From Cytobacillus gottheilii (GTDB lineage Bacteria > Bacillota > Bacilli > Bacillales > Cytobacillaceae), in assembly GCF_900166665.1 (NCBI RefSeq), contig NZ_LT800494.1, positions 527,397 to 591,396 of the forward strand: 64,000 nucleotides of DNA, given 5' to 3'. This document shows, piece by piece, positions 25,495 to 35,923 of the stretch. Both the position numbers and the translations under genes were made by a program. How positions within the stretch are numbered: position 1 is the first letter of the stretch; each line of letters begins with the position of its first letter. Under the pieces are notes generated by a model, which saw only the letters and a program-made list of their open reading frames with translations, was not told the DNA's origin and did not search any database.

Positions 25495-25894
25495 AAGATT
25501 TTCCTCCATACTTTGTACAAACTATGTTATAGGATACCAAATTCTGAGCAAAATTAACATAAAAATCTAGGTAGAAATAATTAGGGAAAAATTAATGAAC
25601 CAAAAGGAGGGTGAAAAATGGTCACTTAAAAAAGTGACACGCTTTGTCTATGCGAGATCGGAAAGAGGGATCTGCTCTTCAGCAAAATGATGACCAGAAC
25701 AGTAGAGAATCTCTAACCGTTCTGGTCATTTGATTGCCTTGACAATTTTTATAAACCGGGCTGTTTCATTCCATTTGCCGTGAGCAATTTGGTTCAGCAG
25801 AATTCATCTATATGGTGATATTCAGTTATGTCACAGCCCATTTTCTTTTTATGATATTTGCTTACTGGTCCACCATCTAAAATGAACAGGCAAG
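25495..25894. other. Intergenic region with two hairpins
   Basis: ATGACCAGAAC (25690-25700) pairs with GTTCTGGTCAT (25719-25729) around an inner AGAGA/TCTCT stem. GTCACTT/AAGTGAC lies at 25621-25637 with a T-rich minus-strand tail. Either could end the amidase transcript. No gene is seen. Confidence 0.5.
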
Positions 25895-27934
25895 TTATTT
25901 CAAAAAGTTTCTGACTCCATTATAGAGTCCCGTTACAATCTTAGTCTGATAGGAGCTGCTTGCAAGCTTTGCCCGTTCCTGTGCATTTGAAATAAATCCA
26001 AGTTCCACTAGAACAGATGGGGCTTCATTGTCTTTAATGACACGAAACTCTGCTGTTTTTACATTTCGATTGATTGCTCCTGTTACATTGATTAGCTCTT
26101 TTTGTATATTTCCTGCCAATTGTAGACTTTCTTTTGGAAGCTTCCCGCTTTTAGCATTATAGAATGTTTCAATTCCCTGTACGGTTGATGGGCCTGCATT
26201 CACATGAATACTAATAAAGGCATGCGGGTTAATTCCATTAGAGAATACGACACGATCATCCAGAGCAATAAATACATCGTTATTTCTTGTCATGTGTACC
26301 TTAGCACCGCGTTTGCGCAAGTAATCCTTCAGCTTTAGAGCAACTTCTAAGTTTATATCTTTTTCCCGAATTCCGCCGCCTATAGCTCCAGGGTCGGTAC
26401 CGCCATGACCTGGATCGAGTACAATGACTTTTCCTTCAATATCTCTGGGAACAGGGATCCAAACACCGCTTGGCTCAAGGTAATACTCTTTGCCATGATC
26501 GTCAATCCATCCGGTTTTCATGGCGCCGCTTCGATCAGAATAGTACCAATTATGTCCATCCTTATACCATCCTGTCAGCATTTTTCCGCTGCTGTTTAAG
26601 TAGTACCAGGTGTTATTTAATTTGGTCCATCCAGTTTGCATAGCACCGCTTGAATTCAGGTAATACCAGCTATGATTAACAAGTGCCCATCCGGTTTTCA
26701 TGATGCCGGTAGACTCTAACAGGTACCAATTTCTTCCGTCAAAAATCCACCCGGTTTGCATCGAGCTTTCATCATCAAAATAGTACCAATGATTGTTAGT
26801 TAAAAGCCATCCTTTTTGTAATATCCCATTTTCATGCGCATAATAGGTTTTGTCATTAAGTGTCATCCAGCCGTTGTTAACCAAATCGCCATTTTGCGAA
26901 AAGTAATAGTTGCTGCCGGCAATTTTGTTAAATCCAGTTACTGATGCCCCGGACGCTTGATAATATTCGGTCTTTCCATCTGTTTGAAGCCAGCCGGTAT
27001 GCATTACGCCATCTGAATGTAAGTAATAGCTTTGACCACTTTCAGTTAATCGGCCTGTTTGCATCACACCATTGTGATTCGCAAAATACCATTTGTTATC
27101 TAATCGAAGCCAGCCGTCCGATAAGAAACCCTCATGTGAAAATAAAAAGGTCTTTGTGCCAATTTTCGTCTTTCCTATTGCTGCTTTGCCGGAAGACGTA
27201 AGGTACATTTCCTTTCCATTATATGATGTCCATTGGTCTGCCAGCATGACACCATTTTCGTTCAAAAAGTAATAATCGCTGTTGGCTTCTATTAAACCAG
27301 TAGCCTTTTTTCCTTCCAATAAATAAAACCAACTGGAACCGTCTTGAACCCAACCTAACTTTTTCACTCCGCTTGAATGGAAATAATAGTCTTGATCGGA
27401 AATGGTTTGCCATCCTGTTGCCATTTCACCACTTGTTCTTAAATAGTAGTCTGCACCAGAAAGGTTCAGCCACCCTGATTGCATGACACCGCTTTTGCTG
27501 AAGTAATACCAGTTGTCATTCAGGTATTTCCAGCCTGTGCTCATGGCTCCGGAAGATTCCAAGTAGTACCATGTACTACGTTCCTTTAGCCACCCTGATT
27601 GCATGATCCCGCTGTGGCTGAGGTAATACCATTTTCCATTCAGGTATTTCCAGCCTGTGCTCATGGCTCCTGAGGGCTCTAAGTAGTACCAGGAATTTTT
27701 CTCCTTCAGCCACCCGGTTTGCATGGCACCGTGTCTGCTGCTATCCAGGTAATACCATTTTCCATCTGTTTGAAGCCATCCAGTCACCTTTTGGCTATTC
27801 TGATAGTAGTACCATACCCCGTTTTCCATAGACCAGCCAGTGTCGTTTGCTTCAGCATGTTGAGATCCAATGCCTAAAGCTAAGCCAATTGATAAAATTA
27901 ACCCTACAAGAATGAACGTGTATTTGTTTTTCAA
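25895..27934 (-). CDS. N-acetylmuramoyl-L-alanine amidase with choline-binding-type repeats
   Basis: Secreted peptidoglycan hydrolase, 679 residues. A signal peptide is followed by about 22 GW modules of 20 residues (GWLKEKNSWYYLEPSGAMST type; about residues 32-500). The C-terminal Amidase_3 domain shows the zinc ligands in VLDPGHGGTDPGA (His), an early Glu (REKDINLE) and a second His in FISIHVNAG, with catalytic Glu in VLVELGFISN. The order is the reverse of pneumococcal LytA, where repeats are C-terminal. TTG at 27934 is the start, with AAGGA about 10 nt upstream. It lies downstream of a LytB/SpoIID-like gene on the same strand, reminiscent of the LytB-LytC modifier/amidase pair. Confidence 0.9.
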   Translation of the reverse strand: MKNKYTFILVGLILSIGLALGIGSQHAEANDTGWSMENGVWYYYQNSQKVTGWLQTDGKWYYLDSSRHGAMQTGWLKEKNSWYYLEPSGAMSTGWKYLNGKWYYLSHSGIMQSGWLKERSTWYYLESSGAMSTGWKYLNDNWYYFSKSGVMQSGWLNLSGADYYLRTSGEMATGWQTISDQDYYFHSSGVKKLGWVQDGSSWFYLLEGKKATGLIEANSDYYFLNENGVMLADQWTSYNGKEMYLTSSGKAAIGKTKIGTKTFLFSHEGFLSDGWLRLDNKWYFANHNGVMQTGRLTESGQSYYLHSDGVMHTGWLQTDGKTEYYQASGASVTGFNKIAGSNYYFSQNGDLVNNGWMTLNDKTYYAHENGILQKGWLLTNNHWYYFDDESSMQTGWIFDGRNWYLLESTGIMKTGWALVNHSWYYLNSSGAMQTGWTKLNNTWYYLNSSGKMLTGWYKDGHNWYYSDRSGAMKTGWIDDHGKEYYLEPSGVWIPVPRDIEGKVIVLDPGHGGTDPGAIGGGIREKDINLEVALKLKDYLRKRGAKVHMTRNNDVFIALDDRVVFSNGINPHAFISIHVNAGPSTVQGIETFYNAKSGKLPKESLQLAGNIQKELINVTGAINRNVKTAEFRVIKDNEAPSVLVELGFISNAQERAKLASSSYQTKIVTGLYNGVRNFLK

Positions 27935-28643
27935 AGTTGAGTAATCCTTTCAAAGTATCATTTTGTAAATACATGAAGCCTCTATATTAGGTGCGTTTTG
28001 AAAGTGCGTCTGGCCAGTAAACTATTAATACCTCCTTCTTCCAATTTTACTAGTAGTATCATAACCTTAATTGTCTATACTGTGAAGTGAAAAACGACAT
28101 AAAATGACAGGAATCATTCATTAGATTGGCAGTAAGTTTTTCCAATTTTCGACTGAGCATCAACTGGCTTATATAATGTCTGGGTTTAGAGGAAACACAA
28201 ATAAAACTTGTCAGCGGGCTAACCTCAACACCAAAGGATAGGGTAATTAAGTAATTCTTATAGCAGGTGAAGAAAAGTGTTGCCATCTCCACTCCTGGAC
28301 ACTCGCTTTCCGCTGGGCGGGTGCAGAGCCTGAGCAGGATTTCGCACTCTTTTGTTTTAATCTATTAAACGCTCCATTTAAAAACTTTCTTAAACACCAA
28401 TTCCTCAGAAAAATGCCTTTCTGTATTACGAAAAAAAGTGCGGAACGAAACGAAAATAATATCTGCCGGCAGGAGTCGAGTGTCCTCCGCTTCATTACAC
28501 TCATGTTTAAAAAGAGTATTTTAAATAACAAATAAAAAAACGAATGATTAGAAAGATTCACTTCCTAACCATTCGCTTCTTTGTCGTGTTAAATCCTTAT
28601 GTCCCAGCATAAGAAATAGCGATGCATTCACTTATATTTAAAA
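27935..28643. repeat. Gap with terminator-linked dispersed repeat (minus orientation)
   Basis: On the minus strand the order is the SpoIID-gene terminator (28541-28575), then ATGAGTGTAATGAAGCGGAG near 28490-28505, then GGACACTCGACTCCTGCCGG. A second block with CACTCGCTTTCCGCTGGGCG lies at about 28300. The same succession occurs on the plus strand at 45.2, 59.6 and 63.2 kb. No gene is seen. Confidence 0.55.
28541..28575 (-). terminator. Terminator of the SpoIID/LytB-like gene
   Basis: CGAATGATTAG / CTAACCATTCG stem (one mismatch) followed by seven T on the minus strand. It is nearly the same hairpin sequence as the terminators at 45.2, 59.6 and 63.2 kb. Confidence 0.8.
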
Positions 28644-30647
28644 CTACTGAATCCATGCACCATCATGTCCTAGTCTATATCCTTGAATGGTTGTGTTTGC
28701 AGCCATTCGTCCGTCGCTATATAAATAATACCATTGCCCTCCAGTTGAGATCCATCCTGTACTCATGGCTCCCGAAGCACTTAAGTAATACCAGCTGCTT
28801 CCGGACTTTAACCAGCCCTTTTGCATTTCTCCCGAGGAGTTTAAGTAATACCACTTCGTTCCATCCTTCAGCCATCCAGTTGCCATTTTTCCAGAACTAT
28901 AGAGGTAATACCATTGGTTTTGGTCCTTCAGCCATCCTGTCTGCATGGCGCCGCTGGCATTTAAAAAGTACCAAGAAGAACCATCCTTCAGCCATCCAGC
29001 CTTCATAGCGCCAGATGAATTCAGGTAATACCATGTTCCACGGTCATTTAGCCACCCTGTTTGCATAGCTCCGCTGCTGTTTAAATAGTACCAGGTGCCT
29101 TTATCCTTAACCCAACCTACTTTCATTTGCCCATTTACGTCATGGTAGTACCATTTGCCGCCGGCATAATTCCAGCCTGTGGCAGCTGCCTTATTGGTAA
29201 AGTAGTACCAAACCTGGTCGATCTGTTTCCATCCTAGAACTTGGTTGCCATTTTCGTCGTAAAAAGACCGGCCTTGATCGCTGACCACCCAGCCTTCTAA
29301 TTGAGCTTCTTGTGAGCTTCTGTCAGCTAGTTGCGTATATCGATCCGTAACAAGTGTACCAGTGTAATAGAAGTTAATGATATCCATGTAGTCTTGATTG
29401 TCTAATGCGCGATTCTTTGCTCCATGCTGGCTTAGCCCAACTCCGTGACCGAATCCGGCGCCGCTCACAGTAATGGTTTGATCATTATGATCTACTTTCT
29501 TGATGTAGTAGCTCAGCATTTTGCTGCCAAGTATACTTCGTAAACTTCCTCTAGTTACATCTTCAATTACAGTTTCTTTTACAAGAATATTCCCATCTGA
29601 GTCAACTTGATTCTCTGAAATGTATTCCACTGGAATATCCGCCTTTTCCACCCTTTGGCCAGATGTAACGGTATGAATATCCAATTCCTTAATTGCCACT
29701 ATTTTTAGGTTCTCGTCGGGCTTATTAAGTAGCTCTTTAATCTTTTCTGCTGCCGTGGCATCGGCTTCTGTCACTTGATCCCACCAGCTTTCCGGATTGC
29801 TTAGATCTAAATCTCTTAGATCTATTTGCTGTGTTTGTAAAGAGATGGACCACAGAATTCTTGAATCTAATCCATCAAACTCATCTCGCTTTGAAAGAAG
29901 ATATGGCAGCTGAGTTGAACCCCATTCATTTGAATTTGATTCTGTATAACCCCCGTTAGAAGAAGAATATACTGCATCTATAATTTTTCCATTACTCGTG
30001 ATGATTTTTCCTTTGGTTGCATCGACTGCGAGATTTGAATTTTTATAGATTCCATTCCGATCAATATCTGGTGACCAAAAATAGCCCCCATATACTTGGT
30101 TGCTTACACCGTCGACAATGGTGTTGCTTTCCCGAAATGCAGCATACGATCTTGCAGCAGTTGCCTGTACTTTCAAGGCTTCTGTTGGCCAGGACGCATA
30201 AATTTCTTTAGGGACTACTCCCTTTATATAATCTTCCATGTAAATAAAATTATATGGGCGAACAAAGTTGTTTTCTTGCTTAATCTCGAATGAACCATTA
30301 TAAGGAGTATTTTGAATAGACAGGTAGTGATCCTTGTTCATCGGAGATAAGGTGATCGTCTCGCTGCACTGAAGTTTAGTGCTGCCGCTCCATAAACAGA
30401 TGTTGTTGTCTGAAGCGATCTTAAGAGAGTAATGATGCTGATCGGTGAGTATGTAGGTTTCATTGCCATCTGTTGCTGCATAATCACCTGCAGGAATAAT
30501 GGTAATTGCCTCTTTGTTTCCTAAAGTGTTTTGGAGCTTTACTTTTAACAAGGGCTCTGTACTGATAGCTGAAGCACTTGGAAGCAGGTTTGAAGCGGCA
30601 ATAAATAGTGTTAGCAAAAATGTTAAGCCTATCATTTTTCTCAGCAA
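28644..30647 (-). CDS. SpoIID/LytB-domain protein with choline-binding-type repeats
   Basis: Secreted wall protein, 667 residues. A signal peptide precedes a SpoIID/LytB domain (about 130-440) with YNFIYMEDYIKGVVPKEIYA, the ATAARSYA block and VSGAGFGHGVGLSQHGA. In SpoIID such domains are peptidoglycan lytic transglycosylases; in LytB they stimulate an amidase. Ten GW modules follow (about 455-667) and end with the MAANTT-GY-LG-GAW cap also found in three other proteins here. TTG at 30647 has AGGAGG 8 nt upstream, which fixes the start. It precedes the repeat-bearing amidase gene on the same strand; each probably has its own transcript because a terminator lies between them. Confidence 0.9.
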   Translation of the reverse strand: MLRKMIGLTFLLTLFIAASNLLPSASAISTEPLLKVKLQNTLGNKEAITIIPAGDYAATDGNETYILTDQHHYSLKIASDNNICLWSGSTKLQCSETITLSPMNKDHYLSIQNTPYNGSFEIKQENNFVRPYNFIYMEDYIKGVVPKEIYASWPTEALKVQATAARSYAAFRESNTIVDGVSNQVYGGYFWSPDIDRNGIYKNSNLAVDATKGKIITSNGKIIDAVYSSSNGGYTESNSNEWGSTQLPYLLSKRDEFDGLDSRILWSISLQTQQIDLRDLDLSNPESWWDQVTEADATAAEKIKELLNKPDENLKIVAIKELDIHTVTSGQRVEKADIPVEYISENQVDSDGNILVKETVIEDVTRGSLRSILGSKMLSYYIKKVDHNDQTITVSGAGFGHGVGLSQHGAKNRALDNQDYMDIINFYYTGTLVTDRYTQLADRSSQEAQLEGWVVSDQGRSFYDENGNQVLGWKQIDQVWYYFTNKAAATGWNYAGGKWYYHDVNGQMKVGWVKDKGTWYYLNSSGAMQTGWLNDRGTWYYLNSSGAMKAGWLKDGSSWYFLNASGAMQTGWLKDQNQWYYLYSSGKMATGWLKDGTKWYYLNSSGEMQKGWLKSGSSWYYLSASGAMSTGWISTGGQWYYLYSDGRMAANTTIQGYRLGHDGAWIQ

Positions 30648-31049
30648 TATGATTTCCTCCTTTTACATGTAAAATAGCATGTGTTTATACTAACTAAATC
30701 AAATCTATCATCTGTTTTAGCATAATAGTAGTGCGAATTTTGTAACAACATGAAGTTTTGTAACAAAAAAATATAAAAAGTATGTCATATTTTGATTAAA
30801 ATACTGTAAATATATGAATTTATTAATACATTTCTATCTATATATGATATATTTATTTAGCTGATGGTCACAATTTCGACATCAAAAACAAAAGATAGAT
30901 TGGGGTGGAAGAATAAGTACATAGAATCGTTTTCTTTTTCTTGATAGAGAATTACGGCTTTTAGATTCTGAATATTTCAAGGATGCAGATTATTACTTAG
31001 GTTTTATGGCAGTTATTCGACTTTTAAAAAATTTTTTGGGGGAATAAGA
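30648..31049. other. Divergent intergenic region
   Basis: AT-rich DNA between two diverging choline-binding-type exoenzyme genes. It must hold both promoters, but I cannot assign them with confidence. No gene or repeat is seen. Confidence 0.4.
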
Positions 31050-34000
31050 GTGAATATTAAAAAGCAATTTCTCATTATTGCGACAATATTTGCAATGGTA
31101 TTCAGCTACATAGTGCCATTCCAGTCATCTGCTTCAGCTGATACTGTTTTGACGGTTGAAGAAGCGATTGCGAATAATGAAGGTACAGCAACAGTTGCGG
31201 GGTATATTGTAGGTTATACTTCAGGAACATCTTCGTACGATTTTGAAGCGCCGTTTAGTGCAGATACGAATATTGCAATAGCGGATGCTGCAGATGAAAC
31301 AGATCCAGCGAAAATTTTACCTGTACAAATCCCGAATATTAAGGAACTCCGTGAAAAGTTTGGATTAAAGGCTAACCCAGACAATGTTGGAAAGAAAGTG
31401 GTAGTGACAGGTTCACTTGAAGCTTACTTCTCCGGACCAGGTTTGAAAAATCCATCTGCTATCTTATTTGATGGAGAAACAGCTCCAGATCCAGTGCCAA
31501 TTGAAGGTGTTGAAGGACTTCGAATTCACGATATTCAAGGTGAGTCCCACTCCTCTCCATATGAGGAGCAAAACGTGGTTGGTGTAGAAGGTATTGTTAC
31601 ACATGTTGTGGATCACAGCAATTTTTATATGCAGGACAATCAGCCTGATGAAAACCCGAATACATCTGAAGGTATTCTAGTATATAAGCCGAGTCATGGA
31701 GCTGCTGCAGGTGATCTTGTAACAGTTGATGGGCTTGTAAAAGAATGGGTCTTAGATGGTTATTCTGAAAAGTTAGAAACAGATTTGGCAATGACTGAAA
31801 TTAATGCGCAGCGTGGAAACGTTGTGAAAGTTTCATCTAATCATGATCTTCCGGAAGCACTTGTCATCGGAAAAGATATTTTTCCTCCTACAGAAATTGT
31901 AGATAATGATGGACTGCAAGTATTTGATCCTGAGGAAGACGGTATTGACTTTTACGAGAGTGTAGAAGGAATGCGCGTTGCATTAGACAGTCCGACAATT
32001 GTTGCTCCTCAGAAATATGGTGAGCTTGCAGTTATTACTGAACAGACTGAAGGAAAGGCGTATACAAAAGAAGGCGCGCCTTTATTAACAAAAGATAACC
32101 AAAATCCTGAAAGAATGCATCTGTTATTGGATAACCGTTCATATGTTGCTAAAACTGGGGATCAGTTCAATGGCACGGTTGAAGGGGTTATGAGTTACTC
32201 TTACAGCAACTTTAAGATTTTGGTGAAAGAAGCTGAACTTCCAGAATTACAGGAACGTGCATACGAACCAGAGGTTTCAACCATTATAAAAGACAATGAC
32301 AAGCTGACAGTAGCAGCGTATAATATTGAAAATTTTGACGCGTCTGATACAGAAAAACGCGATAAACTTTCTCGTTCAATGGTAGAAAATTTAAACTCAC
32401 CGGATATTATTGGCCTTGTTGAGGTTCTTGATGATAGCGGAACAACAAACAATGGTATTGTAACGGCTGAGAACAATTATAAAGCTTTAAGTGAAGCGAT
32501 CAAAGGCTTCGGAGGACCAGAATACGCTTGGACTGAAATCGCACCAGTTGATGGTGAAGATGGAGGCGTTCCAGGTGGTAATATCCGTGTTGGATATTTA
32601 TATAATCCTGAAAGAGTTGAACTTGCAGCAGGTGAAAAAGGCGGATCAGAAGAAGCTGTGGCATTCGAAAATGGTGCACTTACTCTAAATCCAGGAAGAA
32701 TTGATCCGACAAATCCTGCTTTTGATAGCAGCCGTAAGCCTTTAGCAGCTCAATTCACATTTAACGGTGAAGATGTCATCGTTATTAACAATCACTTTAA
32801 TTCTAAAGGTGGAGATGAGCCGATTTTTGGCCAAAATCAGCCGCCTGTGCTTGGCAGTGAAGAACAGCGTATGGAGATTGCTGGTATTATCAACTCCTTC
32901 GTTAGTGGTATTCATGAGCAAGACGAAGATGCAAATGTAGTTGTAATGGGCGATTTGAATGACTTTGAATTCTCAGCGCCAATCCAAAAGCTAAAAGGAA
33001 ATGTTTTAACAAACTTAGTTGAAACACTTCCGCAAGAAGAAAGATACACTTATTCTTACCAAGGAAATGCACAAGTATTAGATCACATTTTAGTATCCAA
33101 TCATTTAGCTGAAAAAGCTAAAACTGATATTGTAAACTTTAATTCTGCGTATATGGAAGAACATGGCCGTGCAAGCGATCATGATGCTGTAGTTGCCCAA
33201 TTAGACCTGGGTGCAGCAGAGCAGGAAAGCGGCTTTAACCTATCTATCATGCATACGAATGATAGTCATGCGCATGTTGAGCAATACCCTTACTTAATCA
33301 GTGCTGTAAAAGAATTGCGTGCTGAAAAACAGAATTCTGTACTTTTAGACGCTGGAGATGTATTCTCAGGTACATTATTCTTTAGACAATATGAAGGACT
33401 TGCTGACTTGCACTTTATGAATGAACTGCAATTCGATGCGATGACTTTTGGAAATCACGAATTCGACAAAGATTCACAAGTTCTTGCGAATTTTATTGAA
33501 GAAATGAAATTCCCAATGGTTTCTGCAAATGTAAATGTAACAAATGATGAAATTCTTTCACCTTACTTTAAAGATGAAATTGGAACAGCTGATTCAGAAG
33601 CGTCCATTTTCCCTGCTATCGTTAAAGAAATTGATGGTGAAAAGGTTGGTATTTTTGGTCTGACTACAGAAGACACTGAATTCTTAGCTAGTCCAAGTGA
33701 AGATGTTGTATTTGAAGATGCGGTTGTAAAAGCTCAAGAAACGGTGGAATTACTTGAAAATGCTGGAGTGAATAAAATTATTGCTCTAACACATTTAGGT
33801 TATACACCGGACCTTAACCTTGCAAATGAGGTTGATGGAATTGACGTTATTGTGGGCGGACACAGTCACACAATTATTGATGAAACAGTTGTAGTAGAAA
33901 AAGAAGAGCCTACGTTAATCGTTCAAACGGGCGAATACTTAACAAATCTTGGCTTGCTTGATGTCACTTTTGATGAAAATGGTGTTATTACTAAGCATGC

Positions 34001-35378
34001 AGGAGAGTTACTGGAATTAGAAAAGTACGAGGCTGACAGTCAAGCGCAAGAAAAAGTAAACGAATTTCAACAGCCGCTTATCGAGATGGAACAAGAAGTT
34101 GTTGGCCATACAACGGTAAACTTAAACGGTGAACGCAATGATGTACGTACAAAGGAAACAAACCTAGGTAACCTTATTGCTGACGGTATGCTTGCAAAAG
34201 CAAATGAATTTGTAAAAACTGATATTGCGATCCAAAATGGCGGTGGAATCCGTGCTTCAATTAATGAGGGAGATATTACCCTTGGTGAAGTGTTAACGGT
34301 TCTTCCATTCGGAAATACTCTTGTAACAATTGAATTAACTGGTGAAGAAATTCTGGCTGCGCTTGAACATAGCGTTGGATCAGTTGAAACTGGGGAAGGC
34401 AGATTTCTTCAAGTTGCTGGTATGCAGTTTAAATATGATCAAAACAAACCGGCTGGTCAAAGAGTCTGGTCTGTTGAAGTAAAAACAGATAATGGTTTTG
34501 AACCATTAAACCTGGAGCAAATGTACAATGTAGCAACAAATGCCTATACTGCTGATGGCGGAGATGGATATGAAATGCTCAAAACAGCAAAAGAGGAAGG
34601 TCGTATGACTGAATTGTTCCTTGTTGATTTTGAAGTGTTCTTATCTCACTTAGAAAACAGTGGTACAGTATCACCTGAAATTGAAGGCAGAATTGTTCAA
34701 GAAGTTAAGCCAGACTTAGTGAAACAAGGCTGGGTATTAGAAGGTTCTACTTGGTTCTACTTTGTTGACGGTGAAATGCAAACAGGCTGGGTACAAGATG
34801 CAGGCAAATGGTACTTCTTAACAGGCAGTGGAGCAATGGCAACAGGCTGGGTACAAGATGCAGGCAAATGGTACTTCTTAACAGGCAGTGGAGCAATGGC
34901 AACAGGCTGGGTACAAGATGCAGGCAAATGGTACTTCCTAACAGGCAGCGGAGCAATGTCGACTGGCTGGGTGAAGGATGCAGGCAAATGGTACTTCTTA
35001 ACAGGCAGCGGAGCAATGTCGACTGGCTGGGTGAAGGATGCAGGCAAATGGTACTTCTTAACAGGCAGCGGAGCGATGTCGACTGGCTGGGTGAAGGATG
35101 CAGGCAAATGGTACTTCTTAACAGGCAGCGGAGCAATGGCAACAGGCTGGGTGAAGGATGCAGGCAAATGGTACTTCTTAACAGGCAGCGGAGCAATGTC
35201 GACTGGCTGGGTGAAGGATGCAGGCAAATGGTACTATCTTGCAGGCAGCGGAGCGATGTCGACTGGCTGGGTATATGTAAACAGCAAATGGTACTATCTA
35301 TATGCTAGTGGTATGATGGCGGCGAATACGACGATCGGCGGCTACAAACTTGGCAGTGATGGAGCTTGGATTCGTTAG
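31050..35378 (+). CDS. YhcR-like extracellular nuclease/5'-nucleotidase with choline-binding-type repeats
   Basis: Secreted multidomain enzyme, 1442 residues. A signal peptide precedes a DUF6359/OB-like domain (about 32-150) and a second OB-like segment. About 417-730 is an endonuclease/exonuclease/phosphatase domain (KLTVAAYNIENFD, NNHFNSKGGDE, VVMGDLNDFE, GRASDHDAVVA). About 731-1200 is a calcineurin-like 5'-nucleotidase (SIMHTNDSHAH, LDAGDVFSG, GNHEFDKD, VGGHSHT, and a C-terminal domain with NGGGIRASI). B. subtilis YhcR has the same order but ends in a sorting signal; here ten GW modules (about 1226-1442) replace it. The GTG start follows GGGGGA. It would degrade nucleic acids and release phosphate and nucleosides at the cell surface. 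Confidence 0.92.
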   Translation: MNIKKQFLIIATIFAMVFSYIVPFQSSASADTVLTVEEAIANNEGTATVAGYIVGYTSGTSSYDFEAPFSADTNIAIADAADETDPAKILPVQIPNIKELREKFGLKANPDNVGKKVVVTGSLEAYFSGPGLKNPSAILFDGETAPDPVPIEGVEGLRIHDIQGESHSSPYEEQNVVGVEGIVTHVVDHSNFYMQDNQPDENPNTSEGILVYKPSHGAAAGDLVTVDGLVKEWVLDGYSEKLETDLAMTEINAQRGNVVKVSSNHDLPEALVIGKDIFPPTEIVDNDGLQVFDPEEDGIDFYESVEGMRVALDSPTIVAPQKYGELAVITEQTEGKAYTKEGAPLLTKDNQNPERMHLLLDNRSYVAKTGDQFNGTVEGVMSYSYSNFKILVKEAELPELQERAYEPEVSTIIKDNDKLTVAAYNIENFDASDTEKRDKLSRSMVENLNSPDIIGLVEVLDDSGTTNNGIVTAENNYKALSEAIKGFGGPEYAWTEIAPVDGEDGGVPGGNIRVGYLYNPERVELAAGEKGGSEEAVAFENGALTLNPGRIDPTNPAFDSSRKPLAAQFTFNGEDVIVINNHFNSKGGDEPIFGQNQPPVLGSEEQRMEIAGIINSFVSGIHEQDEDANVVVMGDLNDFEFSAPIQKLKGNVLTNLVETLPQEERYTYSYQGNAQVLDHILVSNHLAEKAKTDIVNFNSAYMEEHGRASDHDAVVAQLDLGAAEQESGFNLSIMHTNDSHAHVEQYPYLISAVKELRAEKQNSVLLDAGDVFSGTLFFRQYEGLADLHFMNELQFDAMTFGNHEFDKDSQVLANFIEEMKFPMVSANVNVTNDEILSPYFKDEIGTADSEASIFPAIVKEIDGEKVGIFGLTTEDTEFLASPSEDVVFEDAVVKAQETVELLENAGVNKIIALTHLGYTPDLNLANEVDGIDVIVGGHSHTIIDETVVVEKEEPTLIVQTGEYLTNLGLLDVTFDENGVITKHAGELLELEKYEADSQAQEKVNEFQQPLIEMEQEVVGHTTVNLNGERNDVRTKETNLGNLIADGMLAKANEFVKTDIAIQNGGGIRASINEGDITLGEVLTVLPFGNTLVTIELTGEEILAALEHSVGSVETGEGRFLQVAGMQFKYDQNKPAGQRVWSVEVKTDNGFEPLNLEQMYNVATNAYTADGGDGYEMLKTAKEEGRMTELFLVDFEVFLSHLENSGTVSPEIEGRIVQEVKPDLVKQGWVLEGSTWFYFVDGEMQTGWVQDAGKWYFLTGSGAMATGWVQDAGKWYFLTGSGAMATGWVQDAGKWYFLTGSGAMSTGWVKDAGKWYFLTGSGAMSTGWVKDAGKWYFLTGSGAMSTGWVKDAGKWYFLTGSGAMATGWVKDAGKWYFLTGSGAMSTGWVKDAGKWYYLAGSGAMSTGWVYVNSKWYYLYASGMMAANTTIGGYKLGSDGAWIR
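34785..35264 (+). repeat. 60-bp in-gene tandem repeats (8 near-identical units)
   Basis: Eight units of exactly 60 bp start at 34785 and encode GWVQDAGKWYFLTGSGAMAT-type modules. They differ at few positions, mostly GTACAAGAT/GTGAAGGAT and GCAACA/TCGACT. Such identity at DNA level, unlike the diverged repeats in the amidase gene, suggests recent expansion or gene conversion. Confidence 0.9.
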
Positions 35379-35426
35379 TATTTACGAATATACCAGTCTA
35401 TAAAGACTAAAAGGCAATTCATTTGG

Positions 35427-35469
35427 AAGCTGTATGGAGGGGATTCTACCTCTCCATACAGCTTTTCTT
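35427..35469 (+). terminator. Terminator of the nuclease gene
   Basis: A perfect 13-bp stem AAGCTGTATGGAG / CTCCATACAGCTT with a TTTTCTT tail, about 50 bp after the stop codon. Confidence 0.85.
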
Positions 35470-35923
35470 ATGCTATTTTCTAAAAGATTGTTGCAATAAT
35501 AATGAGTTTTGTTTGCGGTACTCTATAGACTGGAACAGAGAGAAAGACGGATCCTATTAAAAGTAAAGCTTAATTTCTGTTCCGCTGCTTAGGGGCAGAA
35601 GTCTCGCATTTACTGCCCTGACTTTGGCGTCTCTAATTCATAGTTAACGCGCAGGATTTCTGGCTATGTAAAATTTCCTAGATTGAGATACCTTGATACA
35701 GCAGCTATATAAGACCTGTGACCTATCGTTTTAAAGCGGAAGAAAGCCTGCTGCAAATGTACTCCTACTTTTGTTTTTATTCTATTGACCTGTTTCATCT
35801 GATAGTATAGAATAATGATATTATTTCAACTTTTCTAAAAATAAAGGAGGTAGATTGTATAATAAGTTGATTTACTAGTTACATAAGGTACTAGCAAATT
35901 CATTTTAGGGGGAAAAGGAAAGA
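35470..35923. other. Intergenic region upstream of the protease gene
   Basis: No gene or recognised RNA is seen. An AAAGGAGG-like motif near 35845 has no following reading frame. Confidence 0.4.

Noticed and set aside
28247..28561. 104-codon minus-strand frame
   Set aside because: It runs through the SpoIID-gene terminator and the dispersed repeat, and the peptide has no recognisable pattern.
34747..35308. Three long frames with repetitive peptides overlapping the end of the nuclease gene
   Set aside because: They are other-frame readings of the 60-bp repeats. The plus-strand frame encoding the GW modules is continuous with the enzyme domains.
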